Source of the DNA: SAR86 cluster bacterium AG-390-O18 | GTDB lineage: Bacteria > Pseudomonadota > Gammaproteobacteria > Magnimaribacterales > AG-339-G14 | Length of the DNA stretch: 64,000 nucleotides | Assembly (NCBI GenBank): GCA_003279605.1 | Contig: QCHF01000001.1 | Span: forward strand, 90,075-154,074 | Direction: 5' to 3' | Part shown: positions 45,271 to 56,000 of the stretch, piece by piece | Layout: the number at the start of each line of letters is the position of its first letter | How positions within the stretch are numbered: position 1 is the stretch's first letter | Position numbers and translations under genes: made by a program | Notes under the pieces: model-generated | Databases searched by the model: none | What the model saw: only the letters and a program-made list of their open reading frames with translations | Told to the model about the DNA's origin: nothing

Positions 45271-46299
45271 ATGAGCAATCTTTCTCAGCAAGAATGGTTG
45301 GCTCAAATATCTGAAGAGATCATTGATCCAGAACAGAGAATCATCGATCCTCATCATCATCTTTGGCCAGGCGTATCAAGTGCCTCTTCGGAAAATTCTA
45401 ATCAATATCTTTTAGAGGATCTTTGGGCAGACACGGGTTCAGGACACAACGTCACTAACACGGTTTTTATTGATTGCAGTCAATGTTATTGGAATTCAAC
45501 TGATCAAGCCTTAAATCCAGTAGGGGAGACGGAATTTGTCAAAAAAATAGCTGACGAATCAAAAGCAGATCCAAAGCAAGCAACCATTTCTGGCATTGTA
45601 GGACATGTGGATATGCTTCTTGGTTTTGAGACAGAGCGTGTTTTGGAAAAACATCTCGAGATAGGGCAAGAATTATTCAAAGGCATTCGGCATGCTGGGG
45701 GTTGGGATCCTCATCCTGATGTAAGAAATTCTCATCACGATGCCTGTGAGGGTTTATATCTTCAACCAAATTTTCTTGACGGGTTACAAACTCTCGCAAA
45801 ATTAGGTTACGTTTTTGAAGCGTGGCAATATCATCATCAAATTCCTCAAATCACTGAATTGGCAAAACAATTTCCAGACTTGGTTATTATTTTGAATCAT
45901 TTCAGTGGTCCTTTAGGCATAGGGCCATATGAAAACAAACAAGCAGATATTTTCCCTCAATGGCAAAAGGATTTGAAAGAACTTAGTCTGCATGAGAATG
46001 TATTTGCCAAACTTGGTGGATTAGCAATGCCAGTGAACGGTTTTGGTTTTCATATTCAAGACAAACCTCCTACATCAGATGAATTTATTTTGAAACAAAA
46101 AGCTTATTACGAAACTGCCTTAGAGTATTTCACTCCAAAAAGATGTATGTTTGAAAGCAATTTCCCTGTAGATAAGGCATCAATTTCATATTCTGTTTTA
46201 TGGAACGCTTTCAAAAAATTAGCAACTAGTTATAGCGCTTCAGAAAAAGATCAGCTTTTTTATAAAACCGCTTCAACGGTTTATCGAATTACTGATTGA
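45271..46299 (+). CDS. Amidohydrolase-2 family metal hydrolase (COG3618 type)
   Basis: TIM-barrel amidohydrolase of 342 residues. RIIDPHHHLWPG near residue 23 has the paired metal-binding His, GIRHAGGWDPHP is near 136, VIILNHFSGPLG near 206 supplies the central His, and FESNFPVDKASIS near 298 has the metal-binding Asp. Family members open lactones or decarboxylate aromatic acids; the substrate is not recognisable. It is likely co-transcribed with glcB and overlaps a convergent acyl-CoA dehydrogenase gene by 11 bases. Confidence 0.85.
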   Translation: MSNLSQQEWLAQISEEIIDPEQRIIDPHHHLWPGVSSASSENSNQYLLEDLWADTGSGHNVTNTVFIDCSQCYWNSTDQALNPVGETEFVKKIADESKADPKQATISGIVGHVDMLLGFETERVLEKHLEIGQELFKGIRHAGGWDPHPDVRNSHHDACEGLYLQPNFLDGLQTLAKLGYVFEAWQYHHQIPQITELAKQFPDLVIILNHFSGPLGIGPYENKQADIFPQWQKDLKELSLHENVFAKLGGLAMPVNGFGFHIQDKPPTSDEFILKQKAYYETALEYFTPKRCMFESNFPVDKASISYSVLWNAFKKLATSYSASEKDQLFYKTASTVYRITD

Positions 46300-47383
46300 A
46301 CCCTTGAATTTCTGCTGCTTCTTCTCTTACCAATTCAGGTCCGCCGAGAAGCTGTCGATTTAAGCCAATTCGTTTGAACCAATAATGCAAGCCAAGAAGA
46401 TCGGTAAAGCCCATGCCACCATGCACTTCTGTAGCTTTTTTTGAAACCATTTTAGCTACCTCAGAAATATGAGATTTTGCCTGACAAGCCTGCAGACGCG
46501 CTTCAGTTGGCTCATGATCAAAAGAATGAGCTGCTTGCCATAACATTGCATAACAAGGTTCCAAGTCGGAAGCCATCTCAGCACACATATGTTTCACTGC
46601 TTGAAAGGAACCGATTACACGATTAAATTGCTTACGCTCTTTAGCGTAAGAAACAGCCTTTTCAATCATGCTTTCTGATGCTCCTAAACTATCCGCAGCA
46701 AATATTATTCGCCCAGCATCTAAAACTTTTTTTGCAATTTCAGGATCATTTTCAGAAGCAGACAAAACTTCAGCTGAAACATTTTTTAAATTTAGTTCCA
46801 AATAGCTTCTGGTTTTGTCAACTGAAGTCAGGGTTGTAATTTCAATGCCTTTATCTTTTGCATCCACTAAAAAGAGTACTCCTCCTTTTGTAGCTAGAAG
46901 AAAATAATCAGCCCGATCCCCATCGATCACAAACAAAGCTTTTCCATTCGCTTTGCCATTTGCCAAATCAATTCCGGCATCTTCTCGAGCTGCAACATAC
47001 TCGCTCATGCCTACGCCAAACTTCATTTCGTTGGAAACAATTTGGGGTAAATATTTAGCTTTTTGGTCATCCGAACCTGCTAAATTGAGCGCTATTGGCG
47101 CCATCACGTATGAGCCTGCAAAAGGAATGGGACCAACTCCAGTGCCTAAGCCCTGAGAAACAGCTACTGCTGATAATAAATCCGCACCCAAGCCACCGTA
47201 TTCTTCAGGCACCAACAAGGCGTTTATTCCCAAATTGATTAGCCCGCTGTAAATCTCTTGAGCAAGAGCTTCATCTTCTCCATTGGCTATTTTTCTGATT
47301 TCATCAACTGTTACGTTGTCGGCTAAAAACTTTTTAACGTAGTCCTGAAATTGTTCTTGTTCTTCCGATAATCCAAAAAACAT
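46289..47383 (-). CDS. Acyl-CoA dehydrogenase-like subunit, probably the non-canonical partner
   Basis: FAD-dependent acyl-CoA dehydrogenase family protein of 364 residues. The N-terminal helical part has LLVPEEYGGLGADL near residue 56. The C-terminal part has AKERKQFNRVIGSFQAVKHM near 248 and ATEVHGGMGFTDLLG near 316. The usual FAD-contact T-E-P-x-A-G-S-D segment is degenerate (GVGMSEYVAAREDAG), and the C-terminal catalytic-Glu position is not evident. It directly abuts a second, more canonical dehydrogenase, as in heteromeric enzymes that act on steroid side chains. The heteromer idea is inference. Confidence 0.85.
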   Translation of the reverse strand: MFFGLSEEQEQFQDYVKKFLADNVTVDEIRKIANGEDEALAQEIYSGLINLGINALLVPEEYGGLGADLLSAVAVSQGLGTGVGPIPFAGSYVMAPIALNLAGSDDQKAKYLPQIVSNEMKFGVGMSEYVAAREDAGIDLANGKANGKALFVIDGDRADYFLLATKGGVLFLVDAKDKGIEITTLTSVDKTRSYLELNLKNVSAEVLSASENDPEIAKKVLDAGRIIFAADSLGASESMIEKAVSYAKERKQFNRVIGSFQAVKHMCAEMASDLEPCYAMLWQAAHSFDHEPTEARLQACQAKSHISEVAKMVSKKATEVHGGMGFTDLLGLHYWFKRIGLNRQLLGGPELVREEAAEIQGFNQ

Positions 47384-48630
47384 TACAAAGCCTCCGTTAC
47401 TTTAGGTTCTTTGGGCATTCCCAATCCACGTTCAGAGATAATATTTTTCTGAATTTGATTGGTTCCACCACCAATAATCAGTCCTAAGAAATACATATAC
47501 GTGAACTGAAAAGAACCGTCTTCCTTAAGATAAGGACTGTCTTCATAAAGCGTGCCGATTTCTCCAAGGACATCAATCGCTAGGCCTTCGAGTTCATGAC
47601 GCAATTCAGTACCTACTAACTTTTGAATCATCCCGCCAAGTTTGACGTTCTGTCCAGGATTTATTTTTGAGGAAAGCAATCTTAAGGAGTGTGCCTGACT
47701 TGCCATGACTTTACCTTGAACTTGCATCAATCGGTCTCGATAAGAAGGAATGTCAATCAAACGTCTACCATCGATGGTTTGTTCTTTCATCAAATTGATT
47801 AAAGTGTTCAGTCGATTCATCGTGGCATTGGGATCAGCCAAAGAACCACGTTCATGACCCAAAACTGAGTTAGCCACTGACCAACCTTCACCACGCTTGG
47901 CTACAATATTTTCTTCAGGAACTGTAACATCATCAAAAAATACTTCGTTAAATCCTGCCTTTAAAGTCATATCAACCAAGGGCCTAATTTCAATACCTGG
48001 AGTATCCATTGGAATTAAAATAAAACTGATTCCAGAATGCTTAGGAGCTTGTGGTTCGGTTCTAACCAAGCAAAACATCATCTGTGAATATTGCGCCGTA
48101 CTGGTCCAAATTTTTTGCCCATTGATTACCCAGTTTCCATCTATAAGTTCTCCTTTGGTTTGCAGACTAGCTAAGTCACTTCCGGCATTCGGCTCGGAAT
48201 AACCCTGACACCAAATCAGTTCACCATGCAAAGTAGGGCGAATGTATTTTTGTTTTTGTTCTTCACTGCCCCATTCAAGCAAGGTCGGTACCAACATGTC
48301 GATTCCTTGACCACCCATGCCTCCAGGAATTTTTGCCTTGGAAAATTCAGTAGCTATGATTCGACTTTTAATGATATCGGTATCACCACCAAAACCTCCA
48401 TATTCTTTGGGAATGGCTCGAGCAACAAAACCTTTTTCAATTAATATTTTTTGCCACTCAGAACGGGTAACCTCTTTGGATGATTTTTTGCTGGCAGAAG
48501 AGCCGCTGAGCGCATCTGACATATTGCCGTCATTGCTCTCGCTTTTAAACGATACCCCTTGGTACTCTTTACAGAAAGCTTGTACATCTTTGCGAAAATC
48601 TTCGTATTCAGCACCATAATTTAAATCCAT
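47383..48630 (-). CDS. Acyl-CoA dehydrogenase
   Basis: Flavoenzyme of 415 residues that introduces an alpha-beta double bond into acyl-CoA. It retains YSEPNAGSDLASLQTKGE near residue 153, GQKIWTSTAQYSQMMFCLVR near 184, and the C-terminal FAD contact GGGTNQIQKNIISERGLG near 387. The usual catalytic Glu next to GTxQIQ is Gly; a Glu in VLGHERGSLAD near 276 is a likely substitute base, as in isovaleryl-type enzymes. A Ser/Lys-rich insertion lies at about 31-56. The start has AAGGAG. A CTTAC/GTAAG inverted repeat lies 19 bases upstream of the ATG. It shares its last base with the following dehydrogenase gene. Confidence 0.92.
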   Translation of the reverse strand: MDLNYGAEYEDFRKDVQAFCKEYQGVSFKSESNDGNMSDALSGSSASKKSSKEVTRSEWQKILIEKGFVARAIPKEYGGFGGDTDIIKSRIIATEFSKAKIPGGMGGQGIDMLVPTLLEWGSEEQKQKYIRPTLHGELIWCQGYSEPNAGSDLASLQTKGELIDGNWVINGQKIWTSTAQYSQMMFCLVRTEPQAPKHSGISFILIPMDTPGIEIRPLVDMTLKAGFNEVFFDDVTVPEENIVAKRGEGWSVANSVLGHERGSLADPNATMNRLNTLINLMKEQTIDGRRLIDIPSYRDRLMQVQGKVMASQAHSLRLLSSKINPGQNVKLGGMIQKLVGTELRHELEGLAIDVLGEIGTLYEDSPYLKEDGSFQFTYMYFLGLIIGGGTNQIQKNIISERGLGMPKEPKVTEAL

Positions 48631-48648
48631 TTGTTTCTCCTTCTATTA

Positions 48649-48660
48649 CTTACTGGTAAG
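48649..48660. promoter_or_regulatory. Inverted repeat CTTAC-TG-GTAAG before the acyl-CoA dehydrogenase pair
   Basis: 5-base arms with a 2-base spacer, 19 bases upstream of the minus-strand dehydrogenase start. It could be an operator for a TetR/FadR-type regulator; short arms make it tentative. Confidence 0.3.
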
Positions 48661-48688
48661 CAATTATTCTAAGGCTAAATAACCTAAA

Positions 48689-48721
48689 CGCCAACTGAAC
48701 GGTACAAAACTATTGTTGGCG
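48689..48721. repeat. Inverted repeat CGCCAAC...GTTGGCG
   Basis: Perfect 7-base arms with a 19-base loop, between the dehydrogenase pair and a divergent gene. The spacing suits a hairpin or a two-site operator. Confidence 0.35.
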
Positions 48722-48754
48722 CTTGGATAGCAAAATAGCTAAAATCAAAAAATC

Positions 48755-49423
48755 ATGACTCGCTGGTTTGTCATCTTCTTAACTTCTTTGCTTATTGTTT
48801 TGGGCGCTCGCTATGGAACCTACTCACCACTGCCAAAAGCAGTGTTTGTTGATTGCGACACTCCGGTTGCTGAAAATAAATTGCAAGGTCTTTGGGAATT
48901 GGATCGTATTGATAACTATGAGGCTTTTCATGAAGGTCTTGAATCAGATTCAGGTTTTCTAAGCTACTTAGAAACTTCTGCTTACCCATTTATCTTAGCG
49001 AGAAGTCAACTTTACCGAATTGAGCAATGTGGTAAAGAAATCGCTCTTACGGTCAATTATCTGCGTACTTGGCTTGTTGCAACTGCTGAAATAGATGAAC
49101 CGGATATTCAATTGGAACTGCAAGATTTCAAATCCGAGTTGAAACAAACTTTCCAGGAAGTCCTCACGGATGTCAAAGATGCCTTCGCTGTTGAAGCGAA
49201 ACCAGAAGCTGACAGAGTTTTAAAATTTTTACGAAAATCCGATAGTTTAAATATTGCTGCAGAACTAATATTTGCCGGAGAAGAAATTACCCTTTATGGG
49301 TCACTGAATGGTAAGAACTACAAAGAACGAATTTATTATGATGCTGGCGAGCTGGTTAGGGTAATTGCTTTTGTAGACTCTAAACTAGGATCAACGGATT
49401 TTATTTATCGTCGTTATCCTTAG
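48755..49423 (+). CDS. Exported or membrane-anchored protein of unknown function
   Basis: I do not recognise this 222-residue protein. Residues 1-18 form a hydrophobic segment (WFVIFLTSLLIVLGA), probably an uncleaved anchor or signal peptide. The rest is polar and acidic, starting with VDCDTPV and LQGLWELDRI. The centre (about 115-150) is rich in Glu, Lys and Gln and likely helical. Two cysteines (in VDCDT and EQCGK) could form a periplasmic disulfide. A TAAAAT hexamer lies 9 bases before the ATG. The 3' end overlaps the convergent TetR gene by 23 bases. Confidence 0.75.
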   Translation: MTRWFVIFLTSLLIVLGARYGTYSPLPKAVFVDCDTPVAENKLQGLWELDRIDNYEAFHEGLESDSGFLSYLETSAYPFILARSQLYRIEQCGKEIALTVNYLRTWLVATAEIDEPDIQLELQDFKSELKQTFQEVLTDVKDAFAVEAKPEADRVLKFLRKSDSLNIAAELIFAGEEITLYGSLNGKNYKERIYYDAGELVRVIAFVDSKLGSTDFIYRRYP

Positions 49424-50036
49424 TTTCCCAATGAAAGGTTTCATTTAGAATCCGCTCAATTATCTGATCCCTTTGTGCATTTGGAATGTCAACAACCGTT
49501 ACGTTTTTTGCCAACTTTGCAAACGCTTCTTTTTCTGATAATTCTCCTTTTACAATTTGATCCACTGCTCCGATTGCTGCCCATTGCATGTAATGTCTCG
49601 CGTCTTTGAATTGGATTAAATCTTCTATATCTGTATTTTTAATTTGCTTTGCTTTGACAGCATTTAAAAAATTATTCTCCATATTTGGTTGAGAAATTTC
49701 TTTAAAAACCTGGATCAACATTTGTACATCCTTAAGTAGCCAATTAATAGATGGCGAATTTACTAATAAATTGATACCTCTCAGCAAAGCCAAGTAGATG
49801 ATGTAAACATAATCTTTTTCGTTTTTGACATTGAGTTTAAACTCAATCAAGACATTTCTAACCGTTTTATTTAAAGCCTCAATTTGAATATCTTCAATGC
49901 TATTAAAATGGTTGTAAAAGGTCCCATAACCTACATCAGCAATTTTGATGAGTTTTTTTACACTAATTTTCTCAACATCTTCTATGTTGAGATATTCGAT
50001 AGCTGCATCTATAAGCTTTTCTTTAGTTTTACTCAT
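49401..50036 (-). CDS. TetR-family transcriptional regulator
   Basis: DNA-binding repressor-type protein of 211 residues from the ATG at 50036 (MSKTKEKLIDAAIEYL). The N-terminal helix-turn-helix contains VKKLIKIADVGYGTFYNHF near residue 26. The remaining 150 residues form the ligand and dimer domain, ending in a charged tail (ETKDNDDK). An in-frame ATG at 50090 would add 18 hydrophobic residues and is less likely. It is divergent from the giant surface-protein gene, whose ATG is 60 bases away, so control of that gene or of its own promoter is plausible. No clear operator is visible. Confidence 0.88.
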   Translation of the reverse strand: MSKTKEKLIDAAIEYLNIEDVEKISVKKLIKIADVGYGTFYNHFNSIEDIQIEALNKTVRNVLIEFKLNVKNEKDYVYIIYLALLRGINLLVNSPSINWLLKDVQMLIQVFKEISQPNMENNFLNAVKAKQIKNTDIEDLIQFKDARHYMQWAAIGAVDQIVKGELSEKEAFAKLAKNVTVVDIPNAQRDQIIERILNETFHWETKDNDDK

Positions 50037-50096
50037 TTGGACATAGTGTACAGATAATATGACATCCATTATAGAATTTGCTTTAATCATATAAAT

Positions 50097-53000
50097 ATGA
50101 AGATAAAAAAATACTTTTTATCTCATCAAAGTACCAAAAAATTAATAATTAGAATTTTTGTAACCTTGGTGGGATTACCGCTAAGTTCTCTTGCTCTTAC
50201 TCAAGAAGAGATTGGGGTTGCTGCTGCTGTAAATACTACAACTACAGATAATTTTTATGATCCTTCAGGGATGTTTGAAGAACGTCGCTTGGTAGAAGAA
50301 GGTTACAAAATTATTCAAAACCGCACCATCGAAACGGATGAAAAGGGTAAAGCCCAGATGATTTTAATCGATGGCACAGCTTTCACGATTGGACCAAATT
50401 CAAAAGTTATCTTAGATAAATTTGTTTACAACCCAGAAACAAATGATGGTTTTTTGGAAATGCAGGCTACCGGACTTCTACGGTTGGTAGGTGGAAAAGT
50501 TACTAAAAAAAATGCTGCGACTATTAATACCAACGTTGCAACGGTCGGAATTCGTGGTGGAATTGTTATTGTCGATGCCGACAATGAATCGACTTCTGCA
50601 GCATTTGTTTATGGTCAAGAAATGGAAGTCATCCCTTTACAAAACCAAGGTGGTCGAACCGTTTTAACAGAAGATGGCTTTGTTGTTGAGGTCAATGATC
50701 CTTATGATGATATTGATACACCAGAACTTCTTACAGCGGAAGCTTTAGCTGGATACTCAGCTGAATTTGAAGGCGATGAAGAAGAAGAGGAAGAAGAGTC
50801 TGAATCTGATTCAGAGACTGAAGAAGAAGAGGAAGAGGAGTCCGAAGAAGAGTCCGAAGAAGAGTCCGAAGAAGAATCCGAAGAAGAATCCGAAGAAGAG
50901 TCTTCAGAAGAAGAATCCGAAGAAGAATCCGAAGAAGAATCCGAAGAAGAATCCGAAGAAGAGTCTTCAGAAGAAGAATCTGAAGAAGAAGAGTCAACTG
51001 AAGAAGAGTCAACCGAAGAAGAAGGAGCCGAAGATCAAAATGAAGAAACTTCTGACAATGATGAGTCAAGTTCAGAGTCTTCAGATGAAAAAGAAGAAGC
51101 ACCTGTTGAAGAAACTGACACTGATGATGGATCTCAAGAAGACACTCCAGAAACTGAACAACAAGATGACTCTCAAACATCACAGGATGAAGAAACCAAT
51201 GCTGATCTGCCAGGAGATAACAACTCCGTAGACGACAAACCAACTGGCGACTCAGAAAAACCTGATGCAGGAAGACCAGATGGTAGCGGTGAAGTAGATC
51301 TAGATAATGAATTTAATGAAGTTGGAGACGATAAAGAAGAGCCAGAAATTGTCATTGATGAAGATTCTCTTTTAACCGATTCTGGTATTTCTGATAATAG
51401 TTCCAATGTTGCTCCTGATCAATTGACAACCTCTGATGATATTGGTGGTGAACTAGGTGATGACTTGTTCGAGATAGAGCAAGAAGAAGAGGAGCCTGCT
51501 GAAGAAACTACTGAAGAAGTCCAAGACACTACAGCTGAAACGGTCCAGCAAGAAGCCATAGAAGAAAAAATGTCGGCTAATGTTTCAGTTAGAGCTGATT
51601 CGTTTATTGAGAGCTCACCAAAAAATACTTTAGTAGCAACAACTGCTGTTGAAGGAAACAATATGACTTATGCCTTAGAAAATGACTTTGGTGTTTTTAA
51701 AGTAAATAAAAGAGGAAAGATCAAAACCAAAAGTTTTCTTGATTTTGAGACTGCCGAAAAGTATGACTTGGTTCTTCTGGTTACAAATAATAAAGGCAAG
51801 ACCGTAAGAGTGCCTTTTACCGTCAATATTGCTGACGTTTCTGAATTGAGTGCAACTGGAACAGTTCGAGCTGCAGCTTTTCATGAAGGCGATAACGTAA
51901 ATAAAATTTTAGGGGATATTTTTCCAGTTTCAGATGAAACTCCAACCTACGAAATCACAGGAACAGGTAAAGAATACTTTCGAATCAATAACAATGGAAA
52001 ACTTAGATTAGATAAAGCTTTTAATTATTCAGCACAAAGTAAATTTAATTTGGTAATTAAGGTTACTAGCGGTACCGATAGCGTGGATGTGCCGTTGACA
52101 ATAAACGTTTTGGAAAACATTGCGCCTGATTTTTCGGCTGCTTGTCAAAGTTCTTGTGCTTTAGCTGAAAGTGCTTCTACTGGAACAGTAATTATTAATA
52201 CCACCAGAACCGATACCGATATCGACAATCTGACTTATTCTTTGGAAAATAATTTCGGCAATAAATTTAATATCAATCAAACAACCGGTCAGGTTACCTT
52301 AAATAGTGCTTTGGATTATGAGACTACCACTTCATATACTTTAAATGTCATAGCTACTGATTCAAAAGGAATCACCAAAGAACGCAGCTCTACTTTTAAC
52401 GTTACAGATGTAGCGGTGGGTTTTAGCGGCACCCTTGTCTCTGCGAGTAAATCAGAAAATATCGCGACCGGCGCAGTTATTTTAAACTCTGCCGTGAATG
52501 GTTTTCCGAGTGCAACCTATTCCTTAAGTGGCGGTAATTCAAAATTCGCCATCAATGCTTCTACAGGACAAGTGACATTGGCCAATGCCCTAGATTATGA
52601 AACAGCAACTTCTCACACTTTTAGTGTGACTGCTACTGCAGGAGGCGAATCCGAAACTGCAAACTTTACTTTAAACGTTGATAACTTTACTTATACCGTT
52701 TCAGATTCTGGAGCTTCTTCAAGCTATGTAAAAAAAGGAACTTATTTTCGAACAGCAAATTCTAATTTCACTTATTTACTGGATGAAGATATCGTATCCA
52801 AAGGAGCATCAGATAGAGTCGTTGGTGATTTTGGCACAGGCATTGCAGGTACTACTTATGGTATAGAAGGGACTAATCGCGGTAACTTTACTATAGATTC
52901 TGCAGGTATTTTAAGTATTAAAAACTATACTGGCGGTCCAGGAAGCGCAAATCCTATAATTATCAATGAAGGCTATACTCAAAATACAGGAACGCTAGAC

Positions 53001-56000
53001 GTCAGGGTTACGGCTGATATTCCAGGTGAAGGTCAAGTTTCTTCTCCATTATTTTACGTTAAGGGAAAAAATGTCGAGTCAAACGAAAACTTGGTGATGA
53101 AATTTGCCAGTGGTTACAATAATGTAACTCACGATTTTCAAGGAAACAATCCATTTAAAGCAACCGCACATCGTAATGCCAGTGGAAGCGGTGGACACAA
53201 CAACCAGGTAGTCACTGAATCGGTTTTAACGGTAGCCGATCGAGTAAGCAGTCCACATATAGCCTCAGCCAACGATCAGTTTTACACGCGCTATGGTCAA
53301 AATGGTGGCAAGACCTATTACCGAACCAGTACGGTAGCGAATGGTGATAACGAACACGGTACCGAAATTTTGGATTTTGAATATTGGTTCCCGGTGGACT
53401 CGTCAACCAGTAACGACACTGCTCGACAGTATGCCCCAATGTCTGAGGCCAATGCTGGTTGGGATGCTGCAAGACCTACCAGAGAAGAGGCTAAATATGC
53501 TTGCTTGGACTCCGGACAAGGTTGTGGTGGTGGCACCACCGAACATGCCTTGAGTGGTAATTGGACAGCTACAACAGAAGGCTCTAATTTTTCTGGTTAT
53601 AAAGTCACGCAAAGAAATTTTGGTCGAAATACAGATTATCTTTTGAATTCTAGTATAAACGGTGCCAACGCCGGAAATGGAACTGGAACCGATACTGTTT
53701 TGGGTCAATATAATAATAACTTTGGTGGGACTAACAATAATTACACTTCCGAATTTGAAACCGTGACTCTACCTGAAACTTTTAATTTTTTTGGACAATC
53801 TTTTTCTCATATTTACGTTAATGAGAATGGATTTTTAACTTTCGGTAATGGTGGCGCTAATTCAGATAAACCTTGGCATCAACAAAGTTTAAATGGTAAC
53901 AGCAATCAAACTTATGTAGCGGCGTATCGGGGTGGTGGTAGGCCTTTGATGTATCTGCATGAAGCGAATGCCTATTCTAATTCTGGCGGATCTATGCTTC
54001 CTGATAGTTATAAATTACCTAACGTTTACGGAAAGCCTGGAACAACTAATGCAGATAATCTGGATAACACGATCTTTGCTCTCTGGCATGATTACTTTAC
54101 TGATAGTGATAATAATAATTGGTCAATACGCCAATTATGGAATAGTACGACAAAAATCCTGACCATCGGTTGGTACAACATCAGAAGTTTTAGCAACTCG
54201 AACAACAATCATGAAGCAAACTTCGAAGTCCAGTTAAATTTTAACGATGATTCTTTTCGAATCGTTCAAGGAGATTTTGGAAATAGTTTTCCTCATCAAG
54301 TAGCAAATAATTCATTTATCGGAATTTCCAAAGACGTCTCTTGTGCATCAAGCGCTGAAGACATTTCCATGTGTGAAGGAAAAGATTACATCCAACTTTA
54401 TTTTCACGATTCTCATTTTGGCGATTATGAAAGTCCCTCGATGAATTACTTCCACAGTTTTCAAAACCCGAATGGCAGCGATTCACCCAATCAAATCCAC
54501 AGCATGTATAACGCCTACTTTACCAACAACCAAACGGTTAATGGTACAACCTATTGCTATAACGATCAGACCGGTTTTAATGCCTTAGATTCAACCACTT
54601 GTACGAACAGTTACAATGCGTATACAGCGAAGGATGCTACCCACTTTAGTTTTAGCCCACAAGGTACGGGCGGGGTCAAAAACGTTCTTCTGCCTTCGAA
54701 CATCAAACAATCTTATCGTTCCGGTCATATGGGGCAATTCATGTGGATGCATTTGGATAAAGATCCAACCACTTTGGGTTACACACCACCAGCAAACAAT
54801 GCGACCGGTTTCGATGCTGCAGGACCCAATTCTCGAGACGGTGTAACCGGCGGCTCGCTGAGTGCAGGAAGTGCAATCAGTCACACGACGGCAACTGATG
54901 AAATTGTTATTGGGGGAGAGGTTTATACTGCGAGCAAACTTGAATCTTTCTTAAACAATACCAAGAAGGTAGTTGCCTACGCACCCATTCCTTTGTTGCA
55001 CACCAACAAATACGAATTACCGCAATATGCTGGACAATCGGATGTACGGTTCAGACGAGCGCATACCATCATGCCGAACTTTATTTCTACCGATTATATG
55101 GAGAGTAAAGACAACGGAACTGACGCCAATTTTGATTTTCACCAACTGCGCGATGACGATCATTGCAAAGGCAACATCAGTTGTATCGTTTACAACACCG
55201 ATGGCAGCACCAGTTTCAATGCCCAAGACGGTTCCTCAAACACCAAAACCGAAGCTCACATTGATGGTATGTATGGGTACGCGGCTAAAGCATTGGACCA
55301 CAATGTGCATGTCGCCTCAGAACGTTTTGGTAATTTAGCTGATAATGCTGATTTCGTGCCTGTCGGACAATCGCTTTGGTATCAGGTTTACAACCCATCC
55401 GGCAGAGGTGTGGGTTTGTTTGCGCAACTCAATTGGAGTTGTGGAACCGGTAAACCTTGTGGTGAGCATACGCCTAATGAAACCGGTGCTCCTCACAATT
55501 CGCAACAGAGTTTATTCTCTGTCTTGGTTGTAGACTCCGGTGATAAATCCGATTTTGCTACTTCTCAGACTTCATCTGCAGGATATGCAGTTTCTTCAAC
55601 GGGAACAGTTGTTGATGGCTCGCATTATTGGAGTTACAAACGTAGAGACGGTAGAACCACGACAACCGATGGTGCTTATGCGGGTGCAGAAAAAACAACG
55701 CAAATTACTTTTGGTATAAACCCGATTGCTTGTGTTTCCGGACCGGATAACGGTTGTTTCTTTGGCGACAATCAAGGTGCGGGTTCCTCTACGATTGGTG
55801 CGCCATCAACTGCAATCATCACCACCAGCGATCCTTGTAGCTCAGGGCACGCAACTTCATTTACTGGCTGTCATATAGAAACATCTGGAAGTCCAAAGAA
55901 TATGGAACTGGGTGTGATGTATTCCATGGCTGCCAATGACTCTGCGACTTTAGCGGATCAGAAGTATAAAACCGAAACTTTCTATCAAGGTATTGCTCAA

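Noticed and set aside
50841-51024. Tandem repeats considered as a CRISPR array
   Set aside because: Units are 12 bp, contiguous, in coding frame, with no unique spacers and no cas genes.
50731-51243. Long out-of-frame ORFs (Lys-rich plus strand, Leu-rich minus strand) over the acidic repeat
   Set aside because: They are created by the GAA-rich 12-bp repeat of the giant gene and have simple repetitive composition.
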